Part shown: positions 46,800-58,369 of the stretch, one piece after another
How the letters are laid out: each line of letters opens with the position of its first letter
Position numbering within the stretch: position 1 is the first letter of the stretch
Assembly: GCA_033030425.1 (NCBI GenBank)
Contig: JAUFSD010000002.1
Coordinates: 2,542,001 to 2,606,000 of the forward strand
DNA from: Verpa conica
Taxonomy: Eukaryota; Ascomycota; Pezizomycetes; Pezizales; Morchellaceae
DNA length: 64,000 nucleotides
Reading direction: 5' to 3'
The notes under the pieces: generated by a model
The model's input: only the letters and a program-made list of their open reading frames with translations
Databases searched by the model: none
Told to the model about the DNA's origin: nothing
Position numbers and translations under genes: made by a program

Positions 46800-47323
46800 G
46801 ATGCAGTATACTAAGAATTTATCTTATGGCTGCCGTTTTACATTTATCTTTTTCTTGTCTAGTTTAACCTATTTTGTTCCATTTGATTTGTTAGGCGCTT
46901 TGCTTTGAGGTTGGGTTTGAGTGCAGTGATGTATACGCTTAAAAGAGAACAAGTTTCTGCCACTCTGGCATGTAAAGGGGGATACTTCTTATGTTTGACG
47001 AGTTGTACAATAGATTTTCTGTGTGGTTGATGTTAATATTCCATAAGAGGTGAGGTCTTGGCTATCTGTGGCTTGTGGCACAAAGGCATTGTCTGTGTTG
47101 TCAGTTTGGACCAGCCACCACCTTTCCCAAAAAGCCTTCCAGCTCCCGGCTCGCCTCGCCTTCCTTCCTTCCCTTTTCTTCCCTTCTTCTACCTTCCCTC
47201 AGCTCGACAAACCCACATCCTTTCTCATCCTCGTCTTTCATCCCCACAACCTTCTCATATCAAAGATTTTCATCTTCTTTTAATTCTCATCCATTCTACA
47301 CCCTCCATAAAACAAAGGAAGAT
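46800..47323. other. CSN3-SR gene intergenic region
   Basis: A 524-bp spacer. Its last 200 bases are strongly CT-rich, a common feature of highly transcribed fungal promoters. No gene is visible. Confidence 0.5.
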
Positions 47324-48466
47324 ATGTCTCGCAGCGGCGGCACCACGCTCTACGTGACGGGCTTCTCGTCTGGCACTCGTGCCCGGGACCTTGCCTACGA
47401 ATTCGAGAGGTATTGAAAACCCGCTCAACATCCTCCCACCTTCGTCTGTGATCGTCCCCTAGATCTCCCTCTCCTATCGTTATTATTGATGATACTACTT
47501 TGATCCCTTTCGATCGTTCCTCCTGTCAACCCTGTACGCGATGTAATCCCTCGTGCCCTTCGTTCCTCGTCGAATCGAACTCGTTGTCGTCGTCGACGTC
47601 GGTTTTCCCCTCGCGAGCGGCAGAATACCACGCATAATACCCCTCCTCCTTCGTTATCGTCTCCTACTACCGTCACTCCGTCGTCATCGTCCACGTCGTT
47701 GGCGTCAAAATTGAGAATTCGCTCGTCTAACGGTGTCAACTTTCCGAAACAACAGGTATGGTCGTCTTGTTCGCTGTGATATTCCGGCACCGAGAACTGC
47801 TTCGTCTCGCTTGTAAGTATCTGCCTCCCCCTCATTGTCCCATATGTTCGCTTTCAACTTTGCCGTATATTTTCAAACCGGGCTTTCGATTGGTCGACGT
47901 GGCTGACAGTTTTCAATGCCCGCTAGGTTTGCTTTTGTTGAATATGAGAGCCGACGTGATGCTGATGACGCCTACATTGAGATGCATGGGCGTCGCATCG
48001 GTCGTGATGACCTCTTGAAAATTGAAGTATAGGATCACTTTGACCCTCTAAAAGCAGAACTTTTCTAATGTTACTATCATAGTGGGCTCGTACCCCCCCA
48101 TCTGCTAGCTGGCGCTTTGATGGTGGACGTGATGCCCCTCGTAGTGGTGGCGGTCGCCGTGGTGGTTCCCCACGTCGTCGCTCAGTATCCCGTGGGCGGG
48201 ACTCTTCCCCGCGCCGTAGTGACCGCCGCGGCGGCGACCGTGATCGTTCTAGAAGCCCAATTATCCGAAAGGACGATGAAGCACGCAGAATTGATGATGA
48301 GAGAGATAGGAGTCCTGCCCCTGCCAATGGAGAGGAACGTGACCATCGCAAGGGTATGTCTCCTATCGTGGATGATATGGAAACCGAGCCCACGTCACAC
48401 GTGGCTGACAAAACAGACTCCCCCCCTCTCCATGATGACTTGGATACTGCAGATCTTGCGGATTAG
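47324..48466 (+). CDS. SR-type splicing factor with one RRM (Srp1/Srp2-like)
   Basis: An RNA-binding protein of the SR family. Exon 1 (47324-47411) encodes RNP2 in [20 protein letters not shown]. The first intron is 344 nt, several times longer than others here. The following exons complete the RRM with [26 protein letters not shown] (RNP1-like), then [15 protein letters not shown]. The tail has SR/RG-rich stretches ([20 protein letters not shown]) and an acidic end. Positions 48354-48416 form a perfect intron (GTATGT, GCTGAC, ACAG) of 63 nt that is also open in frame, so it may be optionally retained. Long first introns in SR genes often serve autoregulation, but nothing here proves it. Confidence 0.85.
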
Positions 48467-49001
48467 GGGATCAACATCGTATCTACTCGTAAGGCCGGAT
48501 GATGTCTCTCTATCTCTCTCTTTAAACCTTCCCAAAGACCTGAGTCTCAACAAAATTTCTTTTCTTTTATTACGGCGGCAGGAAAGGGCGATATAAATTT
48601 GCAAAAGTTTGAGAGCATCCTTTTTTGTTTTCTTGGTAGTAATTTTTTTCTCCCTCAATTTTCTTTCCTCCGTCTTGGGTCATTGCTACTTGGAATTTAT
48701 CATGCTTTATCTGTTCATTGGTCATTTTGTTTTTGTTCTATCTCCTTTCTCTAGTTGTTTGTTTGGATCAAAAAGGCTTTTGGGTGTTACATTTATCTGG
48801 TTGCAGTTCGAACGAACGAGCGTACGGTCGATCAGTTTGTCTCGGTCGGTCGAACGAAAAGCCATCAGTTGTCTTTCCCCGTCGAAAAAAACGAATTAGT
48901 CGAGCGATAGTCCGAAATTCAATTATCCTTTCGATTCTACACGGTTCCATATTGCAGGTCACGGACGACACTTTCCCGGCGATTCCGTGGGAAAATCATT
49001 T

Positions 49002-49022
49002 AAAAAAAAAAAAAAAAAAAAA
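49002..49022. repeat. A21 homopolymer
   Basis: Twenty-one consecutive A residues, with no direct repeats around it that would mark a retroposed copy. Confidence 0.9.
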
Positions 49023-50514
49023 GACAAACTACTTGTTGGCCGACCTGAAGGAGAAGAAAAAGCCTTGAAAAAATAAGACTGCAGAGGGGTAATAAAGGCT
49101 AACCTTAACATTTGCTCTGGATTTCATTTCTGATTCTCAATTTTGGCGTTGTGACCTTTCTTCTGACCAGTACAGAAATGATATATTCATCTGGGGGAAT
49201 AAAATCGGAAGATCATTAGGCCTCGTTTGTGTATACCAGAGTTCCTTTCAACTTTTTAATCCAGGATATTTATATAAAAAAATTAAAATTAAAATTTTGA
49301 TATTGTACTCTCATGTCTCAAACAATTCCTAGCAGATACATGTTACCGGGAACAAACGAGCTAAGGGAACTTGTTAAGCTTACTTTAGAAACTAAGCTCA
49401 GCAATAAGACATGGCTTGTATCTTGGCGTCTATACCATGTCATGACGTCGTTGCACACTGGGCTTCACATAAAAGGCTGAACTTGACAAACACCTCACCC
49501 GTAACCACAGCAGTCCAAGAACCCCGACTTTAGAAAGCAGAGACAAGTAGCATCATGGTTACCAAAGAATCCAAGCCTCGAAACAATCTCGGATGGTCTA
49601 ACGGATGGGTTTGCTCGAAAACTAGCGCAAGAATGGGCGAAGGAAGATTGGGAGTGTTGACAATGGGAGCGATATAACGCTCGTCGGGATAGAAAAATAA
49701 AGAAGGATTAATTTCTTTAATACTACAATTCTGGGGCTAGTTACGGTTAATGGGGAGATAGTTTATGGAGGAAATGATAGTGAGAGAATGAAAAAATTAG
49801 ATGATACCGTCACTAACCCAGACAAAAATCTATTCTTACAGTACCACCAATCCCAGAGAAAATAACCGTATCACTTGAAGCAACCCTAGAGAGTTATTCC
49901 AGTTGAGGAGATACAATTTAACAAAGAACCACTCTTATTTAACCCCGACTTATATAGGAAGACTCTTGGTTATTGGCCTAACGTGCAAAGCATCATATAC
50001 ACTTTTAACTAGGGCTTTTGTATTAGTCAATTCTACAAGGTCGAGGATAAAGATTTTTTTTATGCTGGTTACTAAATCTTATTAGGTTACTGATTAGGCT
50101 ATACCCAGAGAGCTTGTCGACTGCTGTGAGTTTGTACTATGGTTTTCCGGGTTTTATACAGCATAGGGCTTTAGTATCATGATGTATCACTCGATATATT
50201 ACTAACGTGAGGAAGGTTTGGTTAACAATGAATAATATCGGACCTTCGTATGAGAACAGTAAATTAGGCCTTGGTAGGTCAATTTCTAGTAAAAGCCTTA
50301 TAAAAACGAGTTTCATCACACCGGCAGCATTGGAGAGGCCATTTAGTAAACATGAAGATCTTGGAGATGTTTCTTTTGAGGAAAAGGCGAAACAAAGGAT
50401 ACTAATGAAGAAACACTCGCCCTTAATTAAGCAACTGTTTTTTCAAATACTTAAATATATTTATATCCGTGGTCATGGTATCAACTACCGAAACCGATCT
50501 ATGATGGAAGTACC

Positions 50515-50618
50515 TAGTTACCAAGGACTGAATGAATGAATTAATGAATTAATCATAAGTACATGGAGCCCAGGGGCTAAGGTACTCGTACTACACACCA
50601 AGGGTAGCTACCAAGGAC
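50515..50618 (-). mobile_element. 5'-truncated retroposon copy 4 (longest) with 14-bp target duplication
   Basis: A 76-bp insert (50529-50604) has the TGAA/TTAA repeat, the core AATCATAAGTACATGGAGCC and 35 further bases not present in the shorter copies. It is flanked by TAGTTACCAAGGAC (50515-50528) and TAGCTACCAAGGAC (50605-50618), 13/14 identical. Confidence 0.7.
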
Positions 50619-50777
50619 GTTTACACAACATTAACGAAAATTGTATCAACTATTGGCAAGGGCTCTTGGGAAGGCAAGTAGCGGTATCATGTTAAAGTTC
50701 TGGGCAATCAGTCATTGGCATTAGCACTAGGCGGGGAAACGAAAGAAGAAGTTGTACTAGTTTTACGGATGGGAAAT

Positions 50778-50821
50778 GGGAAAGGGGAGGAAAAGGGAAA
50801 GGGAAAAGGAAAGGGAAAAAG
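50778..50821 (+). repeat. Homopurine tract
   Basis: Forty-four bases of only A and G, mostly GGGAAA-type units; potentially triplex-forming. Confidence 0.8.
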
Positions 50822-51678
50822 TGGCAGGAGGAAGACTTTGTTAGAGACATGAGCCAGAGAAAAGGCTAGAGTCTAGCTAACTAAAACCACTTGTGATGAT
50901 ATTCTTGTTAACGTAAATTACAGCAGTATTTGTTGAATGTTAAGGAGAGTTATTATTCAGCTGCCAATACACTAGACCTCATACCGATAGCAGCCTGACA
51001 TGACTCTGGAAGGAAATCAAAATGGTATACGTGACTCATTATATTCATAGATGGTCGCCCATTCTCTTTGCTGTCCGTAACCCCGATACTGGCACTTTTG
51101 AGACAGTATATAAATGCATAGCCGGGTTCACCGACTGATAATATACAGAGATGAAAGAATTTTATAATGCGGAATCAGATGAGAATACTAACACATCGAG
51201 GAGCAATAATCACACTTTTCTATGATCTAGTGTATTTCATCTATACTCTCTCCCCAATCTATATTTGTATTAATATAGATCTAGAGTCTTAAATATCTGA
51301 TATACTCTTCCGCTTTAATCCTAACATGATAAGGCCTCAACGCTGGTATAATATCCTACCATTACCTCTTTCCCAAAATAATAAAAATAGTTTTCTTATA
51401 ACTCCTTTTGATAGGATTATGTGTAATACTAGCTATATCGCAAATAATATTCTACAGTATCCCTGTAGCGTCTAGAGTGATCCTGATGATATAAGATAAA
51501 GCTTTATATAGTGTGGAGGGGCTTCGGCTAGGTGCAACTTTTAATCATATGACTCCCTTTCGGGATAGAAGAGGACCGAAAACAGTTTGTATAGAAGTGA
51601 CCAAGCTGTGTAATGAGTGATGCGAGATGCTCCATGAGTTCCCCTATAATCCTAAACATTTAATATAATTTTAAAATA

Positions 51679-51926
51679 CCGTATATACTCGTATAATCCA
51701 CTATCGCCGAAAGATCCGAAGCAGGGTGGTTACCTGCAAGCGAGTGCAGTTCTGTGGGGCAGAAGTGAGTTCAGCTTTACACTCACCATTCTTGGGACTC
51801 TAAGCAGAAACTTTACTGGCTCCCACAATCATTAAACCTTTGCCTCAAACATAGAGCCTCAAAAATTGTAGGGAACCACCCTGCCCCGGATCTTTCGGCG
51901 ATAGTGGATTATACGAGTATATACGG
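51679..51926. mobile_element. 248-bp MITE with about 50-bp terminal inverted repeats and TA duplication
   Basis: The left end starts CCGTATATACTCGTATAATC and continues through CACTATCGCCGAAAGATCCG to GCAGGGTGGTT. The right end is its reverse complement, with only small interruptions, ending at 51926. TA flanks both sides (51677-51678 and 51927-51928). TA duplication and this length suggest a non-autonomous Tc1/mariner-superfamily element. No transposase frame is inside. Confidence 0.85.
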
Positions 51927-52744
51927 TATATATTAAGCGGAGATACGTTAATCCGAAAATTTATAGGTGGGACAAGCATGGGGATCTACGGGAACTAAAT
52001 TATGTATCTTCCGTGGGTGGTAACCTAGGTACAAACGGTAACATTTGTCTTAGTACTTGGCAATCAATGATATCATTATCATTGGTTGTTTTCTTTGTTC
52101 CTTCCCAAAATCCCAGTTATCTTTTTAATCCTTCAGAGTGGCCCAGTTTATACCTGATAGAGCTAGGTACATACACCGTGTATCACAAATTTCTTGTCCT
52201 CCTAGGACCTAAATACTACTCCCATTATATCAATATACGAATCCCGGGGAACCACATATCACCCTTTTAGCTCAATTGACACATCTCGTCGGGGAGAGAA
52301 ATAATCTCCGCAGCCAACATTCCTTAATTGGCCGCCCTCTTCCACATCCCCCGAAGAAGGCGGTTGCCCTTATCTATGACCAAATGGATTGTAGCTTGGA
52401 ATTCGCCACCAAAAACTAGACCAATTTGCTGGCACCCGGGGTGGAGAACAAAGAAACAATATAACGAATCGATGCAGTAGCAGTACGCCTCCCTATCCGC
52501 CTATGCCTTTGTGCTTTTAATTTGTGATCTACCGTAAGTATCAAAGAGGCGGAGAGGGAGAGATGCGCGATTTATGTGGCAGCTAGGCTAAGCACAAGGC
52601 TGCGTTACGAGTGATCTTTTGTGTTCCCAAAAGGCTTGGCGTCTATAGAGTTATATCGCTTCCAGCCTTCAGCTGAACCGAATTACATCCCCGCAACTCC
52701 TTCACCCCGACACTCAGTAAATAAAAGGAAAAAAGCCCAATTTT

Positions 52745-53653
52745 ATGATGTCCCTCCTAAGCCTAGCAAACGAGCTTATACTCGGAGTCGCAGAGGATCT
52801 AGACCTAGCCGACCTCAACTCCCTCCTACAAACATCTCGACGCCTCTCCACTCTTTTGACCCCAAATTTCCGTAAGCTTTCAACCGCCAGGTCCAACGCA
52901 ACTGCTGCACTCTACTGTGCTGCTGCTGTTGGCACGAACCCGGATCTAGTTAGACTGCTACTGGAAAATGGAGAAGGTATCACTGTGCTCAAAGACACTA
53001 CTTCACGAGCCCACTGCATTCACGTATCACCGGCAAAGTGTGGCAACGAGGTAGTAAACTTTGTGCTGTTGCAAGGACCAAACCTAGTGCTCAAAGAGGG
53101 GATAGCACTACACTGGGCAGCTGCTACGGGTCGTCCAGCACTCGTTAAACGCCTGCTAGAGAGTGGGGCGAGTGTCACTGTGCGGGACAGAAGAAGGTCT
53201 AGCACAGCGCTACATCAAGCATGTACAAGTCCGGGGAACAACGATAAGGTAATCGGCTTACTACTCGATAAGGGCGCCGATATCGCGGCTAGGGATATAA
53301 AAGGTAGTCCAGTACTCGACTGGGCTGTAAGACAGGACAACCCTGACACGGTAAAGCTGCTCATAGACAGAGGTGTAGACGTCAACATTCATGACCCCGC
53401 CGGCACAACAGCATTGCATGTTGCTGCTTCACTCGAGGATGGAGTGATAGTTCAGCTGCTGCTTGATAATGGGGCCCATGTTGATTCCAAAGATTTCGGC
53501 GGAATGACAGCGCTGCACGTTGCTGCTTCACGCGGGCATGAGACGGCTGTTCGGCTGCTGTTGGAGAAGGGTGCAGATATCAACGCGCAGGATGGTCGAA
53601 AATGGTCTCCGCTACATCTGGCTGCGCTGGGAGGTGAGATAAATATGGTTTAA
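52745..53653 (+). CDS. F-box-like / ankyrin-repeat protein with a broken C-terminus
   Basis: A 302-codon frame from 52745 (a second ATG follows directly). The N-terminus LLSLANELILGVAEDLDLADLNSLLQTSRRL is an F-box-like motif. Ankyrin repeats follow, e.g. GIALHWAAATGRPALVKRLLESGA, STALHQACTSPGNNDKVIGL, TTALHVAASLEDGVIVQLLL and MTALHVAASRGHETAVRLLL. The frame stops after GEINMV. In the next frame the sequence continues at once as ICSLLEKGADTMNFQEFGGK up to a stop at 53742, i.e. the rest of the repeat. A one-base indel therefore truncates the gene, unless it is a sequencing error. F-box/ankyrin proteins are often rapidly evolving in fungi. Function is unknown; there is no intron. Confidence 0.75.
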   Translation: MMSLLSLANELILGVAEDLDLADLNSLLQTSRRLSTLLTPNFRKLSTARSNATAALYCAAAVGTNPDLVRLLLENGEGITVLKDTTSRAHCIHVSPAKCGNEVVNFVLLQGPNLVLKEGIALHWAAATGRPALVKRLLESGASVTVRDRRRSSTALHQACTSPGNNDKVIGLLLDKGADIAARDIKGSPVLDWAVRQDNPDTVKLLIDRGVDVNIHDPAGTTALHVAASLEDGVIVQLLLDNGAHVDSKDFGGMTALHVAASRGHETAVRLLLEKGADINAQDGRKWSPLHLAALGGEINMV

Positions 53654-54182
53654 TCTGCTCGCTCCTGGAGAAAGGAGCTGATACTATGAACTTTCAGGAA
53701 TTTGGAGGTAAGGAAACAACGGCATCACTAGCGTACGGTTAAGCGACGGGGGGATCGGACTTTTTGGCGCCAGAGCGAGGAATTTTAGGGAATTGAAACG
53801 AACAACGATTCGAGGAATTTCACTGTAGCCTGGAGCCTAATAATACGAAAAGCATTAACGAAGATAGGAAATGTTTCCACAACCCCGAACGTGAATTTCA
53901 CGCATTTATACTATGGAGATTAGCCTATGCTTTACACCCAATCTAGAAACGGTAATAGGATAGTAACTGGAATTCTTATGGTTATACCGGTCTTAGCCCA
54001 ATATCTAGAAGCACATAATATTTCTTTAGGAATTACAACTTAGGTAAAAACTCGAGATATAAAAATCACGCTATAAATGCTACAAAAGAACGCAAGTAAA
54101 TTTCCAATGAACCCCTATAGAAAGTAGAATGGACATAGATCCTCAGCAGCCGTCCAATTAAATAGCTTTTGTATAGCTGCGT
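53654..54182. other. Convergent intergenic region
   Basis: A 529-bp spacer; its first 90 bases are the frame-shifted remnant of the ankyrin gene. Nothing else is recognised. Confidence 0.5.
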
Positions 54183-56849
54183 TCAGGTAAGTCTACAAAG
54201 GTAATTGTAGTTAGCAAAATCATTATAACCAACAAGAATACCTACCCTCTATTCACATACTGGGCACATACCTAGACATAATCGTCGGATCCGCTCCCCT
54301 TGGGCTATAATGCTGCCTTGCTTTAACAATCTCCATAAACTCCTTAGTCTTATCATCCCTATTCTTAAGCACACACTCCACCCAGCTCATAGGCAGATCC
54401 CAATACGCCTCCTTAAATGCATCATACTTTTCTCCCAATGACATTTTGTCTGCACAGATTAAAGCTAGAAAATGCTCCAAGACTGTCCACACGCCCTTAA
54501 CTTCACCACGGTCTATAAACTCTGTAAGAAACCCGTAACCGACTCCTACGTCTGCTCGAATCTGAGTGGCTGCTTCTACGGAACGGAACTTAACGCCCTT
54601 GTTGTTGACAGCTGAGAGGTAGGCGACGCAAGTCCTTTCAGAGAGCTGGTGCATGAACGCCGGGAAGAGGTCATCATCGAGGCCAGGGTAAAGGTCAACA
54701 ATGTAAGAGCGCATTGTCGTCACCATAGTATCCATATCGTTACCATTATACCAGATGGTAGTAAAGAGGTTCTTGACTGGGGGTTTCAGATCGTTGAAGA
54801 TAATCTCTATAATCTGGGCTAGACAGTACGTTGCTAGGTCTACAAATCCGTTCATTGCGTCCTCAAGTGAACGTCGGATCTCTTCTTCATACTTTTTGCT
54901 TAGCAACGGTGCAACACGGTCTGATATTTCCTGGGTATAGGCAGCGCATCGAATCTGGTCATTTGCAACAGCCATCATATATTCTAGGATACCATCAGGA
55001 AGGTCTTCAAGGTCTTCTTTGGTGACGGCTGTAACATGCTTGTTGATTTCATCGGCGATGATCTGCTGCCATTTGGCCTGTCGATTTTTAAGGAGGCGAA
55101 CACACTCGTCAACGACACCAGAAACGACGTTCCCTTTGGAGGAGTCAAGAGCGACATTGAGTTGTTGATTGATCATTGTGAACATAGTTGGTACAGATGG
55201 CATATGCCATTTACCGTCTTCTTCGTTTGGTTGATGGGTCCGATTGATGAAATCTTTGGTATCATCTTCAATAATATTGTTCATCCATTCCTCCATCTTC
55301 TTGATAATGAGTTGTGAGTATTCTTTGAGGAGGTCGGCCTCGCGGCCGTCAATAACGTGGGGTTTTAAATCCACGATGCGTACGCCAAGGGTTTTCATGC
55401 CTTTGTTATATTCGCCGTTCCAGCGAATGATTGATAAGAGACTCTGACCATCGAGATCAGGTTTATCAATTTGCTCCTTGAGGAAGTCGTGCATGATATC
55501 GTGGTAAATTTTGAGGTAGGTATCGAAGATCTTCCACCGTGGGGGAACGAGCTTGGTGAATTCATTCCTAACGGTGCGGAGGTCGTCGAAGTACCAGTTC
55601 AAAGACTCTTCGAGGCCCTCGGAATCGGCCTCAAACTCTTCTTTTACCTGTTCGAATTTTGCTTGCACAGAGGCCCTGATGCATGCTAGGAATTTCTCCT
55701 TATATCCTCTTGCCACTTTGGGTCCCTTTTGTATTGATTTGAACCTGAAAGCCAATAGGATGGCAATTATTAGATTGATTTTTGTAGAGAGGCCAGTGGA
55801 TAATTGTTTAGCATACCTAGAAGCAATCTCCTGGTGCGAAGTCTGAGCCTCTTGGAGAGCCAGCACCTTTTCATCTGATCTTTCCTCTGCATCAACAATT
55901 TTCGCTAGTCGAACTACCAGACTCTTATTACCCGCGCGAACCAGCTCTATGAGACTCATCGCAATTATCCCTACCCTCTCATCAAATAGTCCTATGGTAT
56001 CCTCAAGAGGTGCGAAGTAGCCTTCAAGTGTCCCCTTCACATCATTGTCTGTACGCTCGCTTTGGTGCATCACATCTGCCTTAAAATCGTATAATTGGGT
56101 AATGGCAAAGTGTACTGGTAGTAAGTTTGGCATTTCATTTGCCAATGCTGTATTTTTATATGACCGAAGTTGTTAGTTAATACTCTCTTGTTAGGGCCGT
56201 ATATACGTACAATCTCCAGAGTCACTTTCAAGCATACGGCCCACTTCATTGAGCTTACTATCAAGGCTTTGTAAACTAGATTTAATTTCTTCCACTGCGA
56301 CAAAGTTCCGGTGGATTTTTGAAATCTTCCCTAGTCAGCCGAAAGCTCCCCTTAAAGCTGCGAATGGTATCCACACCTTATTAATGAGCGGAAACTCATG
56401 AATCATGTCCTCTGCTTCGGCGCATAGTTTATCTATCTGCCGAGAATCCTGGTTAGCTAAAGCCCCTAAGCCGTTCTGCGACTATAGCAAGGCGATGAAC
56501 GCACCTTCATCATCTCCTCCTTAATCGCATGTAGCGTCTTCTGTCCATCAACAATCGCCCGTATCCCAGCCTGCCCACCAATCAGCATCTCTTCCCCAAT
56601 ACCTCTCTAGAGCTCCAAGCCTATACCTGAGTGACCTCAACCTGGGTCTGCAGACCAGACTTGAGCTGTGCGTCGACATGTGTCTTCTTCCTTGTGAATT
56701 CAGACTTTAGTGAGGCTATTTTATCGAGGTCCTAGAGGCGAGAGAGTCTAGTAATTAGTCTAGAACGTTCCTAAAGCGGATAGAGAGCTGACCTCGGGGT
56801 GCCGCAAGAGCTCGGAAAGCTTGACAGAGATAATATCGGCGTCGTCCAT
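54183..56849 (-). CDS. SEC6: Exocyst complex subunit Sec6
   Basis: A subunit of the exocyst tether for secretory vesicles at growth sites. The start at 56849 gives MDDADIISVKLSELLRHPE, and the next exon gives DLDKIASLKSEFTRKKTHVDAQLK. A 52-nt intron joins QVEVTQ to AGIRAIVDGQKTLHAIKE. Later exons give IDKLCAEAEDMIHEFPLINK and KIHRNFVAVEEIKSSLQSLD, then the large exon from about 56148 with the helical rods of Sec6 (ALANEMPNLLPVHFAITQLYDF, WYFDDLRTVRNEF, RWNGEYNKGMK, YVAYLSAVNN-type segments). The last large exon reads to a stop at 54253 unless the GTATGT donor after ADPTIMS is used; a GCTAAC branch and TTTGTAG acceptor then add three residues and a stop at 54183-54185. Confidence 0.93.
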
Positions 56850-58369
56850 GGTGCTTGGGGGAACGTTGATCCTTGAGGTAACGTGGGGTTTGTACCTAAA
56901 CAGCGGGCCGACGTGTGCGGCTCATGCGTGCTAGCACTTGTGTCCCAAGACAACAAGGGGAAACAATGTTTGAAGACAAGTGTCAGATATCAATTACCAT
57001 AACAAGGTAGCAGGCTTGGAATACTATGTAGGCTTTTGTGTAGAATGAAATATAATTCTCATGTTTATTAAAACAAGTTCTAGACTCGGTTTTTCTCTTC
57101 CTACAAAAGTATAGTAGGCTTCAAGATGCTCGTACAGCTCTAAACCGTACCTTTGCCTTCACAAGTTCAAACACCTGCAACAAAGGAGCATACAATATAT
57201 ACATACACCCCCCTGGGACTTATCTCACACAAATACCCTCTCATTCCCCCGAGTGATCTAGCATGAGCTTTTTCCTCTCTACCTCAGCCACCAGTATTCC
57301 AGCCTCATACCCCCCCCCCCCAAATAAAATAAAAAAAACGTTTTGCCTACAGAATTCAGAGCTCATGCTGCACCTCAACTTACCCGTAATCCCACCCTGC
57401 ATCCTGACATTCTCAATACAACCATATAGCTACAGCTAGCATAAACGTACGATTACCCCCCCCGTGGTATCTAGTACTAAATAACATTTTCCCTATTGGT
57501 ACAACATAGAGCAAAGCATGGAAAACAGCAGTAAAGCTGCTGTCCCACGGCGTGGAGGGATGGGACAGCATATGCATATAGTATCCTAATTCCCCATCTT
57601 CTGTTGGCCAACTTGAGGCTGCTCATTGAGCTGCTAAACACATTCACCCGGCAGCCTCAGATCCTGGTGTCCGGCTGAAGCATGAGGCACGAGGCACGTT
57701 AGCTATGCATTAATATGTATCGTCTCCCTTCCTCCTACCTAGCTGCAGCAATATATCAGTACTTGCCGCGCGTGCGGAGTGATGATAATAAGCCTGTAAT
57801 TCATCTACTTGCAGAACTCCAACAGAAAAGTCAGTAGGTGGGGCAATTGCCCACCCGCTGCCATCATCAAGATACAGATCACTTAACAAAGAACTATAGT
57901 ATCAACGTGAAGTATTTCCATTCCCACACAAGATAGTGAAGTATTTTGGTAATGAAAAAAAAAGGGTAGCTTGAAGTAAAAAAAACCGGGGAAACTTCAA
58001 AAGCAATTCACCCAGCTTGATGTACCGAACGGCCCGTCTCCCTTCTATCCCTACCCCACACTAAAGAAAATAGATAGGTGGGGCTCGTAAGGGGGGAGCC
58101 CAGAACAGGCGGCCATGTAAAAAAAAAAAAAAAAAAAAAAGATCCAGAAAATGTCATACGTATGAACTAGGACAACCACAGAATAGAAAGATGCCAAAGA
58201 AATATGAATCATAACCTCATAATCCACACCATAAAAACCTTGAAATAGTCATGAATGAAAGCAGAACCGAAAGAAAGAAAAAATCAAACCACAAAAGACC
58301 CCGAACAAGAATAGTTCAAATAGAACCGAAACCCAATCCGTATTTTACTTTTTGTAACACTAAGTATAC
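56850..58369. other. Intergenic region (SEC6 promoter / antizyme 3' side)
   Basis: A 1.5-kb spacer between two minus-strand genes. It has homopolymer runs and no supported gene. Confidence 0.55.
58119..58140. repeat. A22 homopolymer
   Basis: Twenty-two consecutive A residues in the spacer downstream of the antizyme gene; no flanking duplications were found. Confidence 0.9.

Larger units (their letters stand above)
48467..52744. other. 4.3-kb gene-poor, repeat-bearing region
   Basis: No gene is supported over 4.3 kb. It contains a 21-A run, a purine-rich tract, retroposon copy 4 and a 248-bp MITE, listed separately. An open frame at 50207-50539 has no recognisable domain and runs into the retroposon. 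Confidence 0.55.

Noticed and set aside
47425..47835. Minus-strand Arg-rich frame inside the first intron of the SR gene
   Set aside because: It overlaps the second coding exon on the other strand, and its RR/RG content reflects CGT/TCG-rich intron sequence; no domain.
49002..49022. A21 and A22 (58119) runs as tails of processed pseudogenes
   Set aside because: No coding rem­nant upstream and no flanking direct repeats were found, so they are treated as homopolymers.
52621..52875. Alternative frame at the start of the ankyrin gene
   Set aside because: It overlaps the F-box-like N-terminus in a different frame; only the 52745 frame continues into the ankyrin repeats.
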